Source: Singulisphaera sp. GP187
GTDB taxonomy: Bacteria > Planctomycetota > Phycisphaerae > Phycisphaerales > SM1A02
Reading direction: 5' to 3'
DNA: 58,943 nucleotides
NCBI GenBank assembly: GCA_945869475.1
Contig: CAMBOV010000016.1
Location: forward strand, 1 to 58,943
The notes beneath the pieces were generated by a model that was not told the DNA's origin, did not search any database, and saw only the letters and a program-made list of their open reading frames with translations. Positions within the stretch are counted from its first letter, which is position 1. Every line of letters starts with the position of its first letter. A program made the position numbers and the translations under genes. This document shows, in pieces, positions 31,762 to 40,772 of this stretch.

Positions 31762-33107
31762 GAGATTCTCCGCAAGACGAGCGCGGCGCTTTGCCCGCCC
31801 ATGCCCGTCGAGGTCACCAGCACATTTCGAAGAGTTGCCGAGCAACTCGCGCGCGCGTCGCTCTCAACGCCCATCGCGGCCGAGCCCGCCGTTGAGAGTC
31901 GAGCTGGGAGTCGCTGCTCGCTGAGGCACTGCGCCGCGACGCACGCGGCGAGCGCACTGGCGCCCGCACCGCAAATTCCCACCTGCGGCGCGAGCGTCAC
32001 AAGTGGAAGACGCAACAATCGTTCGCCGAAGATCAATCGAAGCGCCGCGGCTTCTGCCTGGTCGACTGTTGGGATGCCACTTCCGAGGGGCACGATCGCG
32101 TCGATCTCGCTCGCCTGAGTCTGTGCGTCATGGAGTGCACCTTCAATCGCAGAGGCGATGTCTTGGGCCGCGTCGCTCAGGTCGACACCGACTGTGTCGA
32201 TGCAGGAACATTGTCGGGCTGCGAATCCGGTGAGCTCTGCGATCGCGCGCGCACCTCGTGCGTGGGCGCTGTCGAATGTTTCGGTGATGAGGATTCCGCC
32301 TCCTTCACCGAGCACCGTTCCAGTTGCGCTCGCATCGAATGGCCGCACGGCTGCGACGCCATCGCCGCCCGTCGCCACGGCAGCGAGTCGATTCGCGAAT
32401 GTCTGGCGAAGCAGACCCATGTAACTGACCTTGCTCTCGGCTCCGCCTGAGAGGCACGCATCGGCATCACCGCGACGAATGACTCGCATCGACTCGCCCA
32501 TTGAGAGTGCGCCAGAGACCTCAGCGCAGGTGAGCGTGTTGGAGGGTCCTTGGCAATCGTGAATGATTGTCACGTGACACGCGAGCATGTTGGGCAGGTA
32601 CTTGAGCAACCACAGCGGCGTGAGATTGTTCATCCCTGTTCGACCCCATTCACCTGGATCGAATCCTCCATCGGCCGAGCGGCAGGTCAACATTGCACTG
32701 GCAAGTTCGTCTGAATCGGCTGGAATCAGCCCTGCGCCGATGTGGCATCCAACACGCTCGGGTGGAATTGTTGGAGCAACTCCCTCGGCTGTTCCACGAG
32801 TGGTGAGTGCCGCGGCGTTCACCGCACTCGCGGCGGCGGCCACGGCGATTTCAATATCACGCGCCATGACCTTGGTCGCCTTGCGATAGTTCTTTGGAAC
32901 GATCGAACGAATGTCGAGTTGCTCTGGCAAGATCGTCGCTGCGACCGTCGTGATGAATCCAGATGGATCAAAGGCTGTGATTGGGCGGATCGCCGACTCG
33001 CCCGCGCAGAGTCCGGCCCAGAGTGGGTCGATGCCAATGCCGAAGCCGCAGACTGGACCGAGTCCAGTGATCACGATGCGGCGGTGTTGCTTGCTCGTTT
33101 TCGACAT
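31758..33107 (-). CDS. Chain-length-factor-like ketosynthase lacking the catalytic triad
   Basis: 449 residues from the ATG at 33107 (MSKTSKQHRRIVITGLGPVC). The ketosynthase fold is clear (RIVITGLGPVCGFGIGIDPL, GDADACLSGGAES, TVLGEGGGILITETF). Aligned without gaps to the neighbouring KS at GPSNTLTCAEVSGALSMGE, the catalytic Cys is Glu196. The first His motif HGTGT is LGSGI (from residue 341), and the K-GH segment is QVGICGAGA (375-383). All catalytic residues are lost, as in chain-length factors of type II polyketide systems. It overlaps the KS start by 4 bases. Confidence 0.88.
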   Translation of the reverse strand: MSKTSKQHRRIVITGLGPVCGFGIGIDPLWAGLCAGESAIRPITAFDPSGFITTVAATILPEQLDIRSIVPKNYRKATKVMARDIEIAVAAAASAVNAAALTTRGTAEGVAPTIPPERVGCHIGAGLIPADSDELASAMLTCRSADGGFDPGEWGRTGMNNLTPLWLLKYLPNMLACHVTIIHDCQGPSNTLTCAEVSGALSMGESMRVIRRGDADACLSGGAESKVSYMGLLRQTFANRLAAVATGGDGVAAVRPFDASATGTVLGEGGGILITETFDSAHARGARAIAELTGFAARQCSCIDTVGVDLSDAAQDIASAIEGALHDAQTQASEIDAIVPLGSGIPTVDQAEAAALRLIFGERLLRLPLVTLAPQVGICGAGASALAACVAAQCLSEQRLPARLSTAGSAAMGVESDARASCSATLRNVLVTSTGMGGQSAALVLRRIS

Positions 33108-33173
33108 GGGTGCGGTTCGTGAGGATAGAGAAAAATCAGCGAGACGCATGCCGTCGCATGCCGTCACACACAG

Positions 33174-34535
33174 CTACATGCGTCGCGCAACGAGCAGCGC
33201 CATCTCGAGCGCCTGCTCATAGTTCAATCGTGGATCGAGTTGCGATTGATAGGCACGCGCAAGGTCGGTCTCAACGAGCCCGCGAGCGCCACCCATGCAT
33301 TCGGTGACGTTCTCACCCGTCAATTCGAAGTGCACTCCACCCAGTATGGTGCCCGCGGCCGCGTGAACTTCGAAGGCTTGCTCAAGCTCAGCGAGAATGT
33401 GCGCAAACTTGCGCGTCTTCACCGCGACTACTGCCTCTACCCCCTGCACCATCACGGTCTCGGTGTTTCCATGCATTGGATCGCACACCCAGAGCACTGG
33501 AATCTTTGCCGCTGAGATCGCTTGCACGAGCGGAGGAAGCGCGGTGGCAATATTGTGCGCGCCCATTCGGTGAATCACCACGATGCGTCCGCTCTCGCGC
33601 GTGGGATTGAGTCGCTCGCACAGCGCGATGAGAGCCGCCGGCGTGTGATCACTGCCAACCTTGATACCAATTGGATTCTCGATGCCACGCAGATACTCAA
33701 CGTGCGCCTCGTCGATCGCACCGGTGCGCGCTCCGAGCCATGGAAAGTGCGTTGAGAGATTCCACCATCCAGTGCGCCGAGGCACCTCTCGCGTTTGCGC
33801 TTGCTCAAGATCGAGCACAAGACACTCGTGACTCGTGAAGAAATCGACCCGCTGCATTTGGTGAACGCGCACACCCGCGAGAGTCTCCATGAACTGAAGC
33901 CCCTGCCCGATCGCATCGACCATTCGTTTGTATTCCGCCGCGAGAGGTGAGTGCGCAACCCAATCGAGGTTCCACTGCTCTGGATGGTGCAGATCAGCAA
34001 ATCCGCCGTCAACGAGTGCGCGAACAAAGTTCAGCGTGAGGGCCGATCGCTCGTATCCCCGCAGAAGAAGTTGTGGATTGGGTGTGCGAGCTGCCCGAGT
34101 GAACTCTGGACGGTTGATGTTGTCGCCGCGGTAGACCGGAAGTGAAACGCCATGCTGCGTCTCGAGTTCGACCGACCGAGGCTTCGCATATTGACCCGCA
34201 AATCTGCCGACACGAATCACACGCTTGCGTGATGCATGCGTCAACACCAGGCTCATTTGCAGCAAGATCTTGAGTTGGTTTGTAATGGGTGATGAGGAGC
34301 AACTCTCGAAACTCTCGGCGCAATCCCCGCCGTGAAGAAGAAAACGCTCGCCCGCGGCGGCGGCCGACAATTGACTCTTGAGCTCGGCGATTTCACCGCT
34401 GGTCACTAGCGGAGGCAACGCGGCGATCTCGCGTAACACATCGTTGAGTTGTCCATCCGCGGGCCACGCCGGTTGTTGACGCACGGGACGCGACCGCCAC
34501 GAATCAGCCGACCACTCTTGCATCGCACGCTGCAT
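33174..34535 (-). CDS. Class II (plant-type) DAHP synthase
   Basis: 453 residues from the ATG at 34535. The frame stays open up into the tRNA, which excludes the longer start. Motifs: WSADSWRSRPVRQQPAWPAD, RFLLHGGDCAESFESCSS, RVGRFAGQYAKPRS, PVYRGDNINRPEFT, FFTSHECLVLDLEQAQTR, WLGARTGAIDEAHVEYLRGI, GIKVGSDHTPAAL, VLWVCDPMHGNTE, GGVHFELTGENVTECMGG. It condenses PEP and erythrose 4-phosphate at the entry to the shikimate pathway. The type II fold is unrelated in sequence to AroFGH. It lies 66 bases before the CLF-like gene. Confidence 0.95.
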   Translation of the reverse strand: MQRAMQEWSADSWRSRPVRQQPAWPADGQLNDVLREIAALPPLVTSGEIAELKSQLSAAAAGERFLLHGGDCAESFESCSSSPITNQLKILLQMSLVLTHASRKRVIRVGRFAGQYAKPRSVELETQHGVSLPVYRGDNINRPEFTRAARTPNPQLLLRGYERSALTLNFVRALVDGGFADLHHPEQWNLDWVAHSPLAAEYKRMVDAIGQGLQFMETLAGVRVHQMQRVDFFTSHECLVLDLEQAQTREVPRRTGWWNLSTHFPWLGARTGAIDEAHVEYLRGIENPIGIKVGSDHTPAALIALCERLNPTRESGRIVVIHRMGAHNIATALPPLVQAISAAKIPVLWVCDPMHGNTETVMVQGVEAVVAVKTRKFAHILAELEQAFEVHAAAGTILGGVHFELTGENVTECMGGARGLVETDLARAYQSQLDPRLNYEQALEMALLVARRM

Positions 34536-34559
34536 CTCACCAAGAGTAGCGGCGATCAA

Positions 34560-34640
34560 TACGGGCGACAGGACTTGAACCTGCACGGGTTTCCCCACTG
34601 GAACCTAAATCCAGCGCGTCTGCCATTTCGCCACGCCCGC
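34560..34640 (-). tRNA. tRNA-Leu (anticodon UAG)
   Basis: On the minus strand the 81 bases fold as a tRNA. The acceptor stem GCGGGCG pairs with CGCCCGT (one G-U). The anticodon stem CTGGA/TCCAG encloses loop TTTAGGT with anticodon TAG (plus-strand CTA, 34605-34607). A long variable arm (TGGGGAAACCCGT) marks the class II Leu type, and the T arm GCAGG-TTCAAGT-CCTGT is standard. The discriminator is A. CCA is not encoded. It lies 24 bases upstream of the DAHP synthase start on the same strand. Confidence 0.95.
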
Positions 34641-34667
34641 ATGTGAACACTTCGTAGGATATTAGCG

Positions 34668-35315
34668 ATGACACTCAGCCAACGATGCGCGACAGGTTTC
34701 GTTCCACTCATGGCGCGTGTCATTCTCTTCGCAGCTCTGCTTCCAATGGGCTGGGCGCACACCTTTTCACAAACGACCTACTCGCTCGCACAGACCAAGC
34801 AACTGGCCGCTCTCGGCGTCACAGAGGCCGGGATGGATTGGCAGACGATCCAAACCACTGGTTTTTCAACCGCATCCGCGGGCTCAGCGACCGTGCCAGA
34901 GCCAACTGCGCCGCTGCAAGCTCGCACCCTGTACACGATCGCACTGGCGTCGAGCAGTGCTGGGTTTCCCTATCCCGTGCTCGTTGCGTGGCTGGTCGCT
35001 CTCGCCGAACTTGGCGGATCGCTGCTGCTGATCGCAGGCGCATTCGCGCGATTGAGCGCACTCTCGATCGTCGCGGTGATGGTCAGCGCGTTCATCATGA
35101 CAAGCCTTCCAGCATTGAAAGAGACGGGATGGTGGTCGATGCCACCAAGCGACTATCACCGACTCTTCACGCACGTCTCGCTCTGTGCCCTCGCAGTCAC
35201 GGTCGCGCTCGTCGGCGCCGGTTCGCTCAGCGTCGATGGAATGCTCGGCTCACCGCAGAAGCACTCGCGAGGCGGCAAAGAAAGCGCGGGATCAAAGAGC
35301 AAGGAGCCGAAGTAG
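34668..35315 (+). CDS. DoxX-like integral membrane protein
   Basis: 215 residues with about four hydrophobic segments: FVPLMARVILFAALLPMGWA, YPVLVAWLVALAELGGSLLL, LSALSIVAVMVSAFIMTSLP, and LCALAVTVALVGAGSL. The layout (first helix with an Arg-Leu start and a Glu-Leu-Gly-Gly-Ser in the third) is typical of the DoxX/SURF4-like group. A long loop between helices 1 and 2 (residues 30-85) is unusual. The C-terminal tail is Lys/Ser-rich and cytoplasmic. The VWA gene starts 2 bases after the stop, so it begins the operon. The function is unclear. Confidence 0.7.
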   Translation: MTLSQRCATGFVPLMARVILFAALLPMGWAHTFSQTTYSLAQTKQLAALGVTEAGMDWQTIQTTGFSTASAGSATVPEPTAPLQARTLYTIALASSSAGFPYPVLVAWLVALAELGGSLLLIAGAFARLSALSIVAVMVSAFIMTSLPALKETGWWSMPPSDYHRLFTHVSLCALAVTVALVGAGSLSVDGMLGSPQKHSRGGKESAGSKSKEPK

Positions 35316-35317
35316 CA

Positions 35318-36613
35318 GTGCGCGTGGGGAGAGTGATGCCGTGGGTGATTTCGCTGGCGATCCACCTCGGTCTGGCATTCCTTCTCGTCAGCGTTGGTCT
35401 CGTCGCGCTGCAACAGTTCGAAGGCCCTCTCGATTCACAACTCGGCGATGGCGCCACCTTCATCTTTGAACCAGCAGCAGGCGAACACACACCACTTGCC
35501 GCAACCTCTGCGCAAGCCACCGTGAGCGCCACTGAACCGCGCGCAACAAGTGTGGCGGCGATCGGCCAAGCGCGCACTGCGTCGACCGCGATGCTGAATC
35601 GGTCACAGGATGGTCCTGTTGAATTGATGGGGCAGTTGGCGCATCCGACACGATCACTCGCGCTTCCCCGCAGCGTCCTCACGGTCGCAGGAGTTCGACG
35701 CGATCTCGCTCGAAGAATCGTCTTCTTGCTCGACGGGTCAGGATCGATGATCGGCGCCTACCGCACCGCTGCGCAAGAGATCGTCGATTCGATCGCGCGT
35801 CTCAGCGAAGAACAACAGTTTGCCGTCGTTGTCTTTCAGCGGGGCGAGGCTTTTCTTGCTCCTCCACAGACCATGCGGCGAGCCGGACCAACACTCGGAG
35901 CGCGTGGGCTTCAAGAGCTCAAGAGTTGGATGCTCGAAGAAATCGTTCCAGCTGGCGAGAGCACCCTACTCAACGCGATGCGCACCGCGATAGCACTCGC
36001 ACCTGACACGATTGTGATCGTGAGCACTGGATTGCTCGGCGCCGCGGACCAACTCGCTGATCGCGACGCGCTGCTTGCAGAGTTCGAGTCGCTCAATCCT
36101 GTCAGCGAGAAAACCACTCGGCGCCCAGTGCAGATCGCATGCATTCACCTCTTGCAACAGGAGCCTCTGGGGGCACTCGCCGAGATCGCGCGAATTCACG
36201 GCGGCGAGAATTCGTACCGTTTCATCGGGCGAATGGCGGATATTCGAGGATCGCACGACACCCCAGTCGCGACGGCCGATGAGACGACCGCTCGTCTCGA
36301 CGAGGCGATTGCGCTGGTCGAGGCGGGCGATTTCGCGCGCGCACGCACGCAGATGTTGCGCATCGGACTCGGTGAACCGCTGCACAGTGCGGCGCCAACT
36401 GCACTTGTGGGCGCCGCAGAAATCGCGCTGCTCAATGACCACGATCCGCGCACGGCGGCATTGCTCGCACAGGCGGCACTGCACGGTGCGCGCGCCTCTG
36501 GCCTGCGCGCGACTGAAGCACGAGCCGAGTCTGTGCTTCGCGCTGCGAACGAACCGCCGACCTCAACACTCAACGTCCCATCACACACGCCACTGCCACA
36601 ACCAACACCATGA
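35318..36613 (+). CDS. Membrane-anchored von Willebrand factor A-domain protein
   Basis: 431 residues from the GTG at 35318, with AAGGAG 12 bases before it; an ATG at 35336 behind GGGGAGAG is an equal alternative. One transmembrane helix (WVISLAIHLGLAFLLVSVGL) sits at the N terminus. The VWA domain spans about residues 130-290, with MIDAS DGSGS (IVFLLDGSGSMIGAY), GESTLLNAM, and IVIVSTGLLGA. The last normally has an Asp that is missing here. The C-terminal part is helical (ARLDEAIALVEAGDFARART; LLAQAALHGA). The stop overlaps the ExbB start by 4 bases. It is probably an envelope component coupled to the ExbB/ExbD motor. Confidence 0.8.
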   Translation: MRVGRVMPWVISLAIHLGLAFLLVSVGLVALQQFEGPLDSQLGDGATFIFEPAAGEHTPLAATSAQATVSATEPRATSVAAIGQARTASTAMLNRSQDGPVELMGQLAHPTRSLALPRSVLTVAGVRRDLARRIVFLLDGSGSMIGAYRTAAQEIVDSIARLSEEQQFAVVVFQRGEAFLAPPQTMRRAGPTLGARGLQELKSWMLEEIVPAGESTLLNAMRTAIALAPDTIVIVSTGLLGAADQLADRDALLAEFESLNPVSEKTTRRPVQIACIHLLQQEPLGALAEIARIHGGENSYRFIGRMADIRGSHDTPVATADETTARLDEAIALVEAGDFARARTQMLRIGLGEPLHSAAPTALVGAAEIALLNDHDPRTAALLAQAALHGARASGLRATEARAESVLRAANEPPTSTLNVPSHTPLPQPTP

Positions 36614-37308
36614 CACCCGACACCACACTTCCCTCTACATTCGAAGCCGCCAAGATCTTCTTTTACTCCTTCAGCACACTGCCCGACGGGTCGCAGCACA
36701 TCGAGTGGCTCGGCAGCATGATGATCTGGCTGCTCATCGCGATGAGCGTGGTCAGCGTCGGGCTTATCTCGAGCGCACTCTTGTCGCACCGCAGGCGCGT
36801 GATCGTGCCGCAGGCCGTCGCTGAGGCCTTTCTTCGAGCATGCACCACAGGATCGCAAGGCGACGCGCGCGCACTCGCTGCTGCAGATGGCAGCGATTTT
36901 TCGCGCATGGCGATTGCGGCGCTCGACACCTTGCCACTTGGACGCTCGGGCGCAGTTGACGCTGCCGAGCAGGTGGCTGAAGAGTGTGCGGCGCGGCGCT
37001 TTCGCACGATTGAGATGCTCAACGTCTTGGCGCAAATCAGTCCAATGATTGGCCTCTTCGGCACGGTCTACGGAATGATTGTTGCCTTTCAGACGGTCGC
37101 TGGAACCGGTGGGCAGGCTGACCCCGCGTTGCTCGCGGGTGGTATCGGCACGGCGCTCGTCACGACCTTCTGGGGACTCGTTGTCGCGATCCCGGCGCTT
37201 CTGACCTACGCAACGGTACGAAATTGGATCGACGCACTCATCGCTGAAGCGCTCGAAATCACCCTGCGCGCCACCGCCGCGTCGGCTGTGCGAGGCGCGC
37301 AACAGTGA
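36610..37308 (+). CDS. ExbB/TolQ/MotA-family proton channel
   Basis: 232 residues. A first hydrophobic segment (WLGSMMIWLLIAMSVVSVGL) is followed by a cytoplasmic domain and two further helices with the family signature: EMLNVLAQISPMIGLFGTVY, GMIVAFQTVAGTGGQADP, GGIGTALVTTFWGLVVAIPA. This is the pentameric stator subunit that converts proton flow into work together with ExbD/TolR. The gene is coupled at both ends by 4-base overlaps, to VWA upstream and ExbD downstream. Whether the system is Tol-like, Ton-like or other cannot be decided; no TonB, TolA or Pal gene is near. Confidence 0.9.
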   Translation: MTPDTTLPSTFEAAKIFFYSFSTLPDGSQHIEWLGSMMIWLLIAMSVVSVGLISSALLSHRRRVIVPQAVAEAFLRACTTGSQGDARALAAADGSDFSRMAIAALDTLPLGRSGAVDAAEQVAEECAARRFRTIEMLNVLAQISPMIGLFGTVYGMIVAFQTVAGTGGQADPALLAGGIGTALVTTFWGLVVAIPALLTYATVRNWIDALIAEALEITLRATAASAVRGAQQ

Positions 37309-37790
37309 GTCTCCTGCATGCACGCGGGCCTGCCCGCATCGATGCGAATCTCACTCCACTGATCGACCTCGCATTCTTGTTGATCGTCTTTTTCGTGCTC
37401 ATCGCGCGCATGAGCGGCGAGCAACTTCCTGCAGTCGCACTGCCGCAACCTCACCACGCCGCACTGAGTCCGATTCAATCTGGACAGCGCATCGCGGTGA
37501 ATGTGACACGCGAGGGAGATCGCACCGTGCTCTCGCTTGGTGCGCAACGATTCGCTGCGGATCGCGCTGGCGAGAGCGCGCTCTCCCAAGCGCTCGCGCA
37601 ACGCATTGCGCGAGATCGAACCATTCCAGTCGATGTTCGAGCCGATCGCACGCTGCACTACAGCGATGTGCAACCGGTGCTGCGCGCCGTGGCAAACGCG
37701 GCCTCGAGTGCAGGAGTCGGACCGATCACCGTGCGCGTCTGCGCCCTTGAGAGCACACCCGCTCCCGCGGCTGCGAGGGCTCATGAATAA
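37305..37790 (+). CDS. ExbD/TolR-family protein (first of two)
   Basis: 161 residues, GTG start overlapping exbB by 4 bases. A single N-terminal transmembrane helix contains the conserved Asp: ANLTPLIDLAFLLIVFFVLI. The periplasmic domain ends with VDVRADRTLHYSDVQPVLRA, as in TolR. The Asp in the membrane helix is essential for proton coupling in this family. A second ExbD gene overlaps it by 8 bases, so two ExbD proteins may pair in one stator, as in systems with two distinct TolR/ExbD subunits. Confidence 0.88.
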   Translation: MSLLHARGPARIDANLTPLIDLAFLLIVFFVLIARMSGEQLPAVALPQPHHAALSPIQSGQRIAVNVTREGDRTVLSLGAQRFAADRAGESALSQALAQRIARDRTIPVDVRADRTLHYSDVQPVLRAVANAASSAGVGPITVRVCALESTPAPAAARAHE

Positions 37791-38241
37791 TCGACGCGCT
37801 GCCAACGGTGCACGGTTGTCACTCGCGATGACGCCGATGATTGACGTCGTCTTCTTGTTGTTGGTCTTTTTCGTCTGCACGGTGCGATTCGAGCGGCGCG
37901 AAGAGGTCTACAAACTCGACCTTCCGGTGCGTGGGACGAGTGCCGATCCACTTGAATTGCAGGACTCTCCCGTCCAACTTCGCATTGGCGCGCGCACGGG
38001 CGATCAGTGCGCCATCGAAGTTCGCGCCGATGGCATCGTGCGCACCGCGACATCGTTCGACGAACTCGCAACACTGCTCGAGCAGTTGCAGCGACGCGGT
38101 AACGACGGACTTTTCGAACCCTCGCATCCGGTGCTCGTCGTTCCAGCGGCTGAGTGCGAGTGGCAGGATGCCGTCGACGCGTTCAACGCCGCGGTGCGTG
38201 CGCGCTATGAAAACATTGGATTCGCGCAGTTGAGCGCATGA
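37783..38241 (+). CDS. ExbD/TolR-family protein (second of two)
   Basis: 152 residues from the ATG at 37783, overlapping the previous ExbD by 8 bases. The helix LSLAMTPMIDVVFLLLVFFV carries the proton-coupling Asp. The periplasmic part differs from the first ExbD (YKLDLPVRGTSADPLELQDS; CAIEVRADGIVRTATSFDEL), so it is not a recent duplicate. The following secreted protein starts 7 bases on. Confidence 0.85.
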   Translation: MNNRRAANGARLSLAMTPMIDVVFLLLVFFVCTVRFERREEVYKLDLPVRGTSADPLELQDSPVQLRIGARTGDQCAIEVRADGIVRTATSFDELATLLEQLQRRGNDGLFEPSHPVLVVPAAECEWQDAVDAFNAAVRARYENIGFAQLSA

Positions 38242-38248
38242 TGACGCG

Positions 38249-40765
38249 ATGGTGACGCACGTTTCAATCCTCGTCGTGACACTCGTGAGCGCGACTGCAC
38301 GCGCGGCGACGCTCGTTGACAACCAGGTCGCGAGCGCCACCGACGCGACGGTTGTGCTCGTGCGCGAGGATGACTTTCTTCGCGGCATCAGCGACTTTGG
38401 ACTCGTGCACGCGCTTGACGATCTCGAGCGAACCGATCCAGCGCAGTCTGCGAGTGATGCCGCGACGCCACACCTGCGCGTACTCGCGAAGTGGCGAATG
38501 ATTCTGCGACTCCCAACGACTGCGTTCGCGGCACGGCGCGATGCATTCGATCAACTTCGGCGAGCGAGAGAGGCGTTGATTGCTGCTCACCCGCACGATG
38601 CACGCGTCGCGCTCTGGCTTGTCGACGGCGCAGAAGACGAATTCGTGCTTGGTTTTCTCGGGCTCGATGGAGGCACCGAGGCAATTGCAGGTTCTCCGAT
38701 GGCAGAGGTGCTTCCGCGCGCCCAACGCTCGCTTGCTCGAGTGCGCACGTTGCTTGATCGAGCGTCCGAGGCGGCGCGCTTCGACTCGGTCACCACGCTC
38801 GCGCAGCAGAGCGCGCTTGCGCAGAGGCTCAGCGACGATGCGCAGGGGCGCCGTCCATTTCTGACTGCCGCCATCGAAGCGTTCAGCATCGCGATCGATC
38901 GAACCAACCGTGATCCCGTTGTCGCCCGAGCACGCCCCGCTCTCGCCGCTCCCCTTCACACGGCCATCGTTGAAGCGCGACCGCGCATTCCAGCGCGATT
39001 GCGTCCCGAGGCTGATCTCGCCGAAGTCGCGGCGGCTGCGACGGCAGTGCGAATCGATGATGCGCGCTTCGGTGCTGCGCGAATCTTGCTGAACAACGAT
39101 CCAATTCTCGCGACCCTTTCGCGCATTCTCGTGGCAGATGGGCTCGTCAACGGACGACTCGGCACCGAGGCACTGCAACAGCTCATCGCACTCAATATGA
39201 GCGCGAACATGCCAACGGGATTGCGATTGCTCGCTGCCGACGCGTTCGTGCGCACTCGTGTGGTGATGGGCAAGTCGCCATCCGACGCGACGACGCTCGA
39301 AGCGTGGATCGTCACTCTTCGAAGCGCGCCGCCACTCGAACGCGCCGCGGTGCGTCGCGCGGTGCTCGATCGAATCGCAAATGCACTTCGAGGAACAACG
39401 GTTGTTGGAACACTTCCTGCGCTGGCGATGGTCGCGCGCGCGGGCGACTCACTGCTCACCGATGCCACAGACACCGCCGCAGAGACGGCACTGCGTTCAT
39501 TCGCCGATCAGTCTGCTGACCCTGAAACACAAGTTGCTGCACTCGTCGTCCTCGCAGACGTGTACAGCGCTCACGGAGAGTGGGGACGCGCCGCCGATTG
39601 CTACCGCCTCTTTGCGCAGTGCGCGGCGAAAGAACCCACGGCCGCGACCGCAATCGCGACGGCACTTGACATCGAACTGGCACTCGACCGCGCGCGACCC
39701 GACGCGCGCGCGAGTGCTCTCGAAGCGACGCTCGAGGTGGCCGTGACCCGTTTTACTGAACTTCCCTCGAGATCGCGATCAGCCGCACAGTTGCTCGCGC
39801 TGCAGATCATCCGGCGCAGTGATCAACTCGCTGCGACTCCAGTGCCACCATCCTCTGATGCCGCAGAGTCACTCTGGTCGAGTGCCGTTCAACTGAACGA
39901 CCTCGCGGCGAGCGCGCAGCGGGCTGGCTTCGACCCCGGACCTCGCGTTGCGGCCGCGCTCACTCTCGCGTCGATCGCACACGACCTGCTCGCGCCATCC
40001 GATGCTCCTCGCGGCGCGACGGTGCCAACGATGGCGCAATGGGAGGCGTTGACGACCACTGATGCGCAGCGCGTCTTGCGATTGCGACTCGACCGCGCGG
40101 CCGAGCAACCAAACACTGTGGCTGCATTTCAAGGCGAACTCGAAGCGATCCCACCGAGTCTGTTCGCGAGTGAGAGCCAGCACGCATGCCCCGCGCTCTT
40201 GCAGTTCATGCAGCTTTCTGTTGCGCGGGCGCAGTCGCTCGACCGCGGCGCAGATTCAGCTGGGCAATCGACGGCACTTCGCGCACTCGAGGCAGCGACC
40301 GTGTGGGAGACGCTGCATCCTGATGCCGCAGTGCCCACCACCGACTCGTACGCCAATGCATTCTGCGCAACCGCCGCCGACGCCGCTCTCATCGCCCAAT
40401 CATGGGACGGCGCCACCGCTCGCGCTCGCGCACTCGCCTCGCAACCCGCCGCGCAACCGAGTGATTTTCTGCGAGCTGCACTGGCGCTCGCACAGGCCGC
40501 GCGTGCCGCTGATGCCGCTGGCGAAACGAGTCGCCGCGACGCACTGCGAACTGAATCGATGGATGCCGCTCGACGACTCGCGACGAAGGTTGCGCGAGGC
40601 TCACCGCAGTGGTGGGCCGCGCAAGTGATTCAGCTCGAAGTGGCAGAACTTTCAGGACGGGGTGGCGAACCGCTGCAGGCACGACTCGCGAGACTTCGGG
40701 CGTTTGACGCGAATCTCGGCGGAGAGCCCTACAAGAGTGCACTTGAGAAGTTTGCTCCGCTCTGA
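38249..40765 (+). CDS. Large secreted helical-repeat protein of the ExbB/ExbD operon
   Basis: 838 residues. A signal peptide (VSILVVTLVSATARAATL) predicts export to the periplasm. The rest is Ala/Leu/Arg-rich and almost all helical, with TPR-like stretches (ALVVLADVYSAHGEWGRAAD with CYRLFAQCAA; LARVRTLLDRASEAARFDSV). No enzymatic motif was seen. It lies 7 bases after the second ExbD and ends the operon. The position and the predicted location suggest it is the periplasmic partner driven by, or docking to, the stator. That is inference. It converges with the UVR gene, 7 bases away. Confidence 0.7.
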   Translation: MVTHVSILVVTLVSATARAATLVDNQVASATDATVVLVREDDFLRGISDFGLVHALDDLERTDPAQSASDAATPHLRVLAKWRMILRLPTTAFAARRDAFDQLRRAREALIAAHPHDARVALWLVDGAEDEFVLGFLGLDGGTEAIAGSPMAEVLPRAQRSLARVRTLLDRASEAARFDSVTTLAQQSALAQRLSDDAQGRRPFLTAAIEAFSIAIDRTNRDPVVARARPALAAPLHTAIVEARPRIPARLRPEADLAEVAAAATAVRIDDARFGAARILLNNDPILATLSRILVADGLVNGRLGTEALQQLIALNMSANMPTGLRLLAADAFVRTRVVMGKSPSDATTLEAWIVTLRSAPPLERAAVRRAVLDRIANALRGTTVVGTLPALAMVARAGDSLLTDATDTAAETALRSFADQSADPETQVAALVVLADVYSAHGEWGRAADCYRLFAQCAAKEPTAATAIATALDIELALDRARPDARASALEATLEVAVTRFTELPSRSRSAAQLLALQIIRRSDQLAATPVPPSSDAAESLWSSAVQLNDLAASAQRAGFDPGPRVAAALTLASIAHDLLAPSDAPRGATVPTMAQWEALTTTDAQRVLRLRLDRAAEQPNTVAAFQGELEAIPPSLFASESQHACPALLQFMQLSVARAQSLDRGADSAGQSTALRALEAATVWETLHPDAAVPTTDSYANAFCATAADAALIAQSWDGATARARALASQPAAQPSDFLRAALALAQAARAADAAGETSRRDALRTESMDAARRLATKVARGSPQWWAAQVIQLEVAELSGRGGEPLQARLARLRAFDANLGGEPYKSALEKFAPL

Positions 40766-40772
40766 CGAGGCG

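Noticed and set aside
30832-32118. 428-codon plus-strand frame opposite the ketosynthase genes
   Set aside because: Arg/Cys/His-rich shadow across two real genes, whose catalytic motifs are intact on the other strand.
34685-35317. Upstream extension of the VWA open frame through the DoxX-like gene
   Set aside because: The DoxX-like frame has membrane helices and its own start. The VWA frame shows no sensible protein sequence here, and ribosome sites at 35301 and 35327 set its start.
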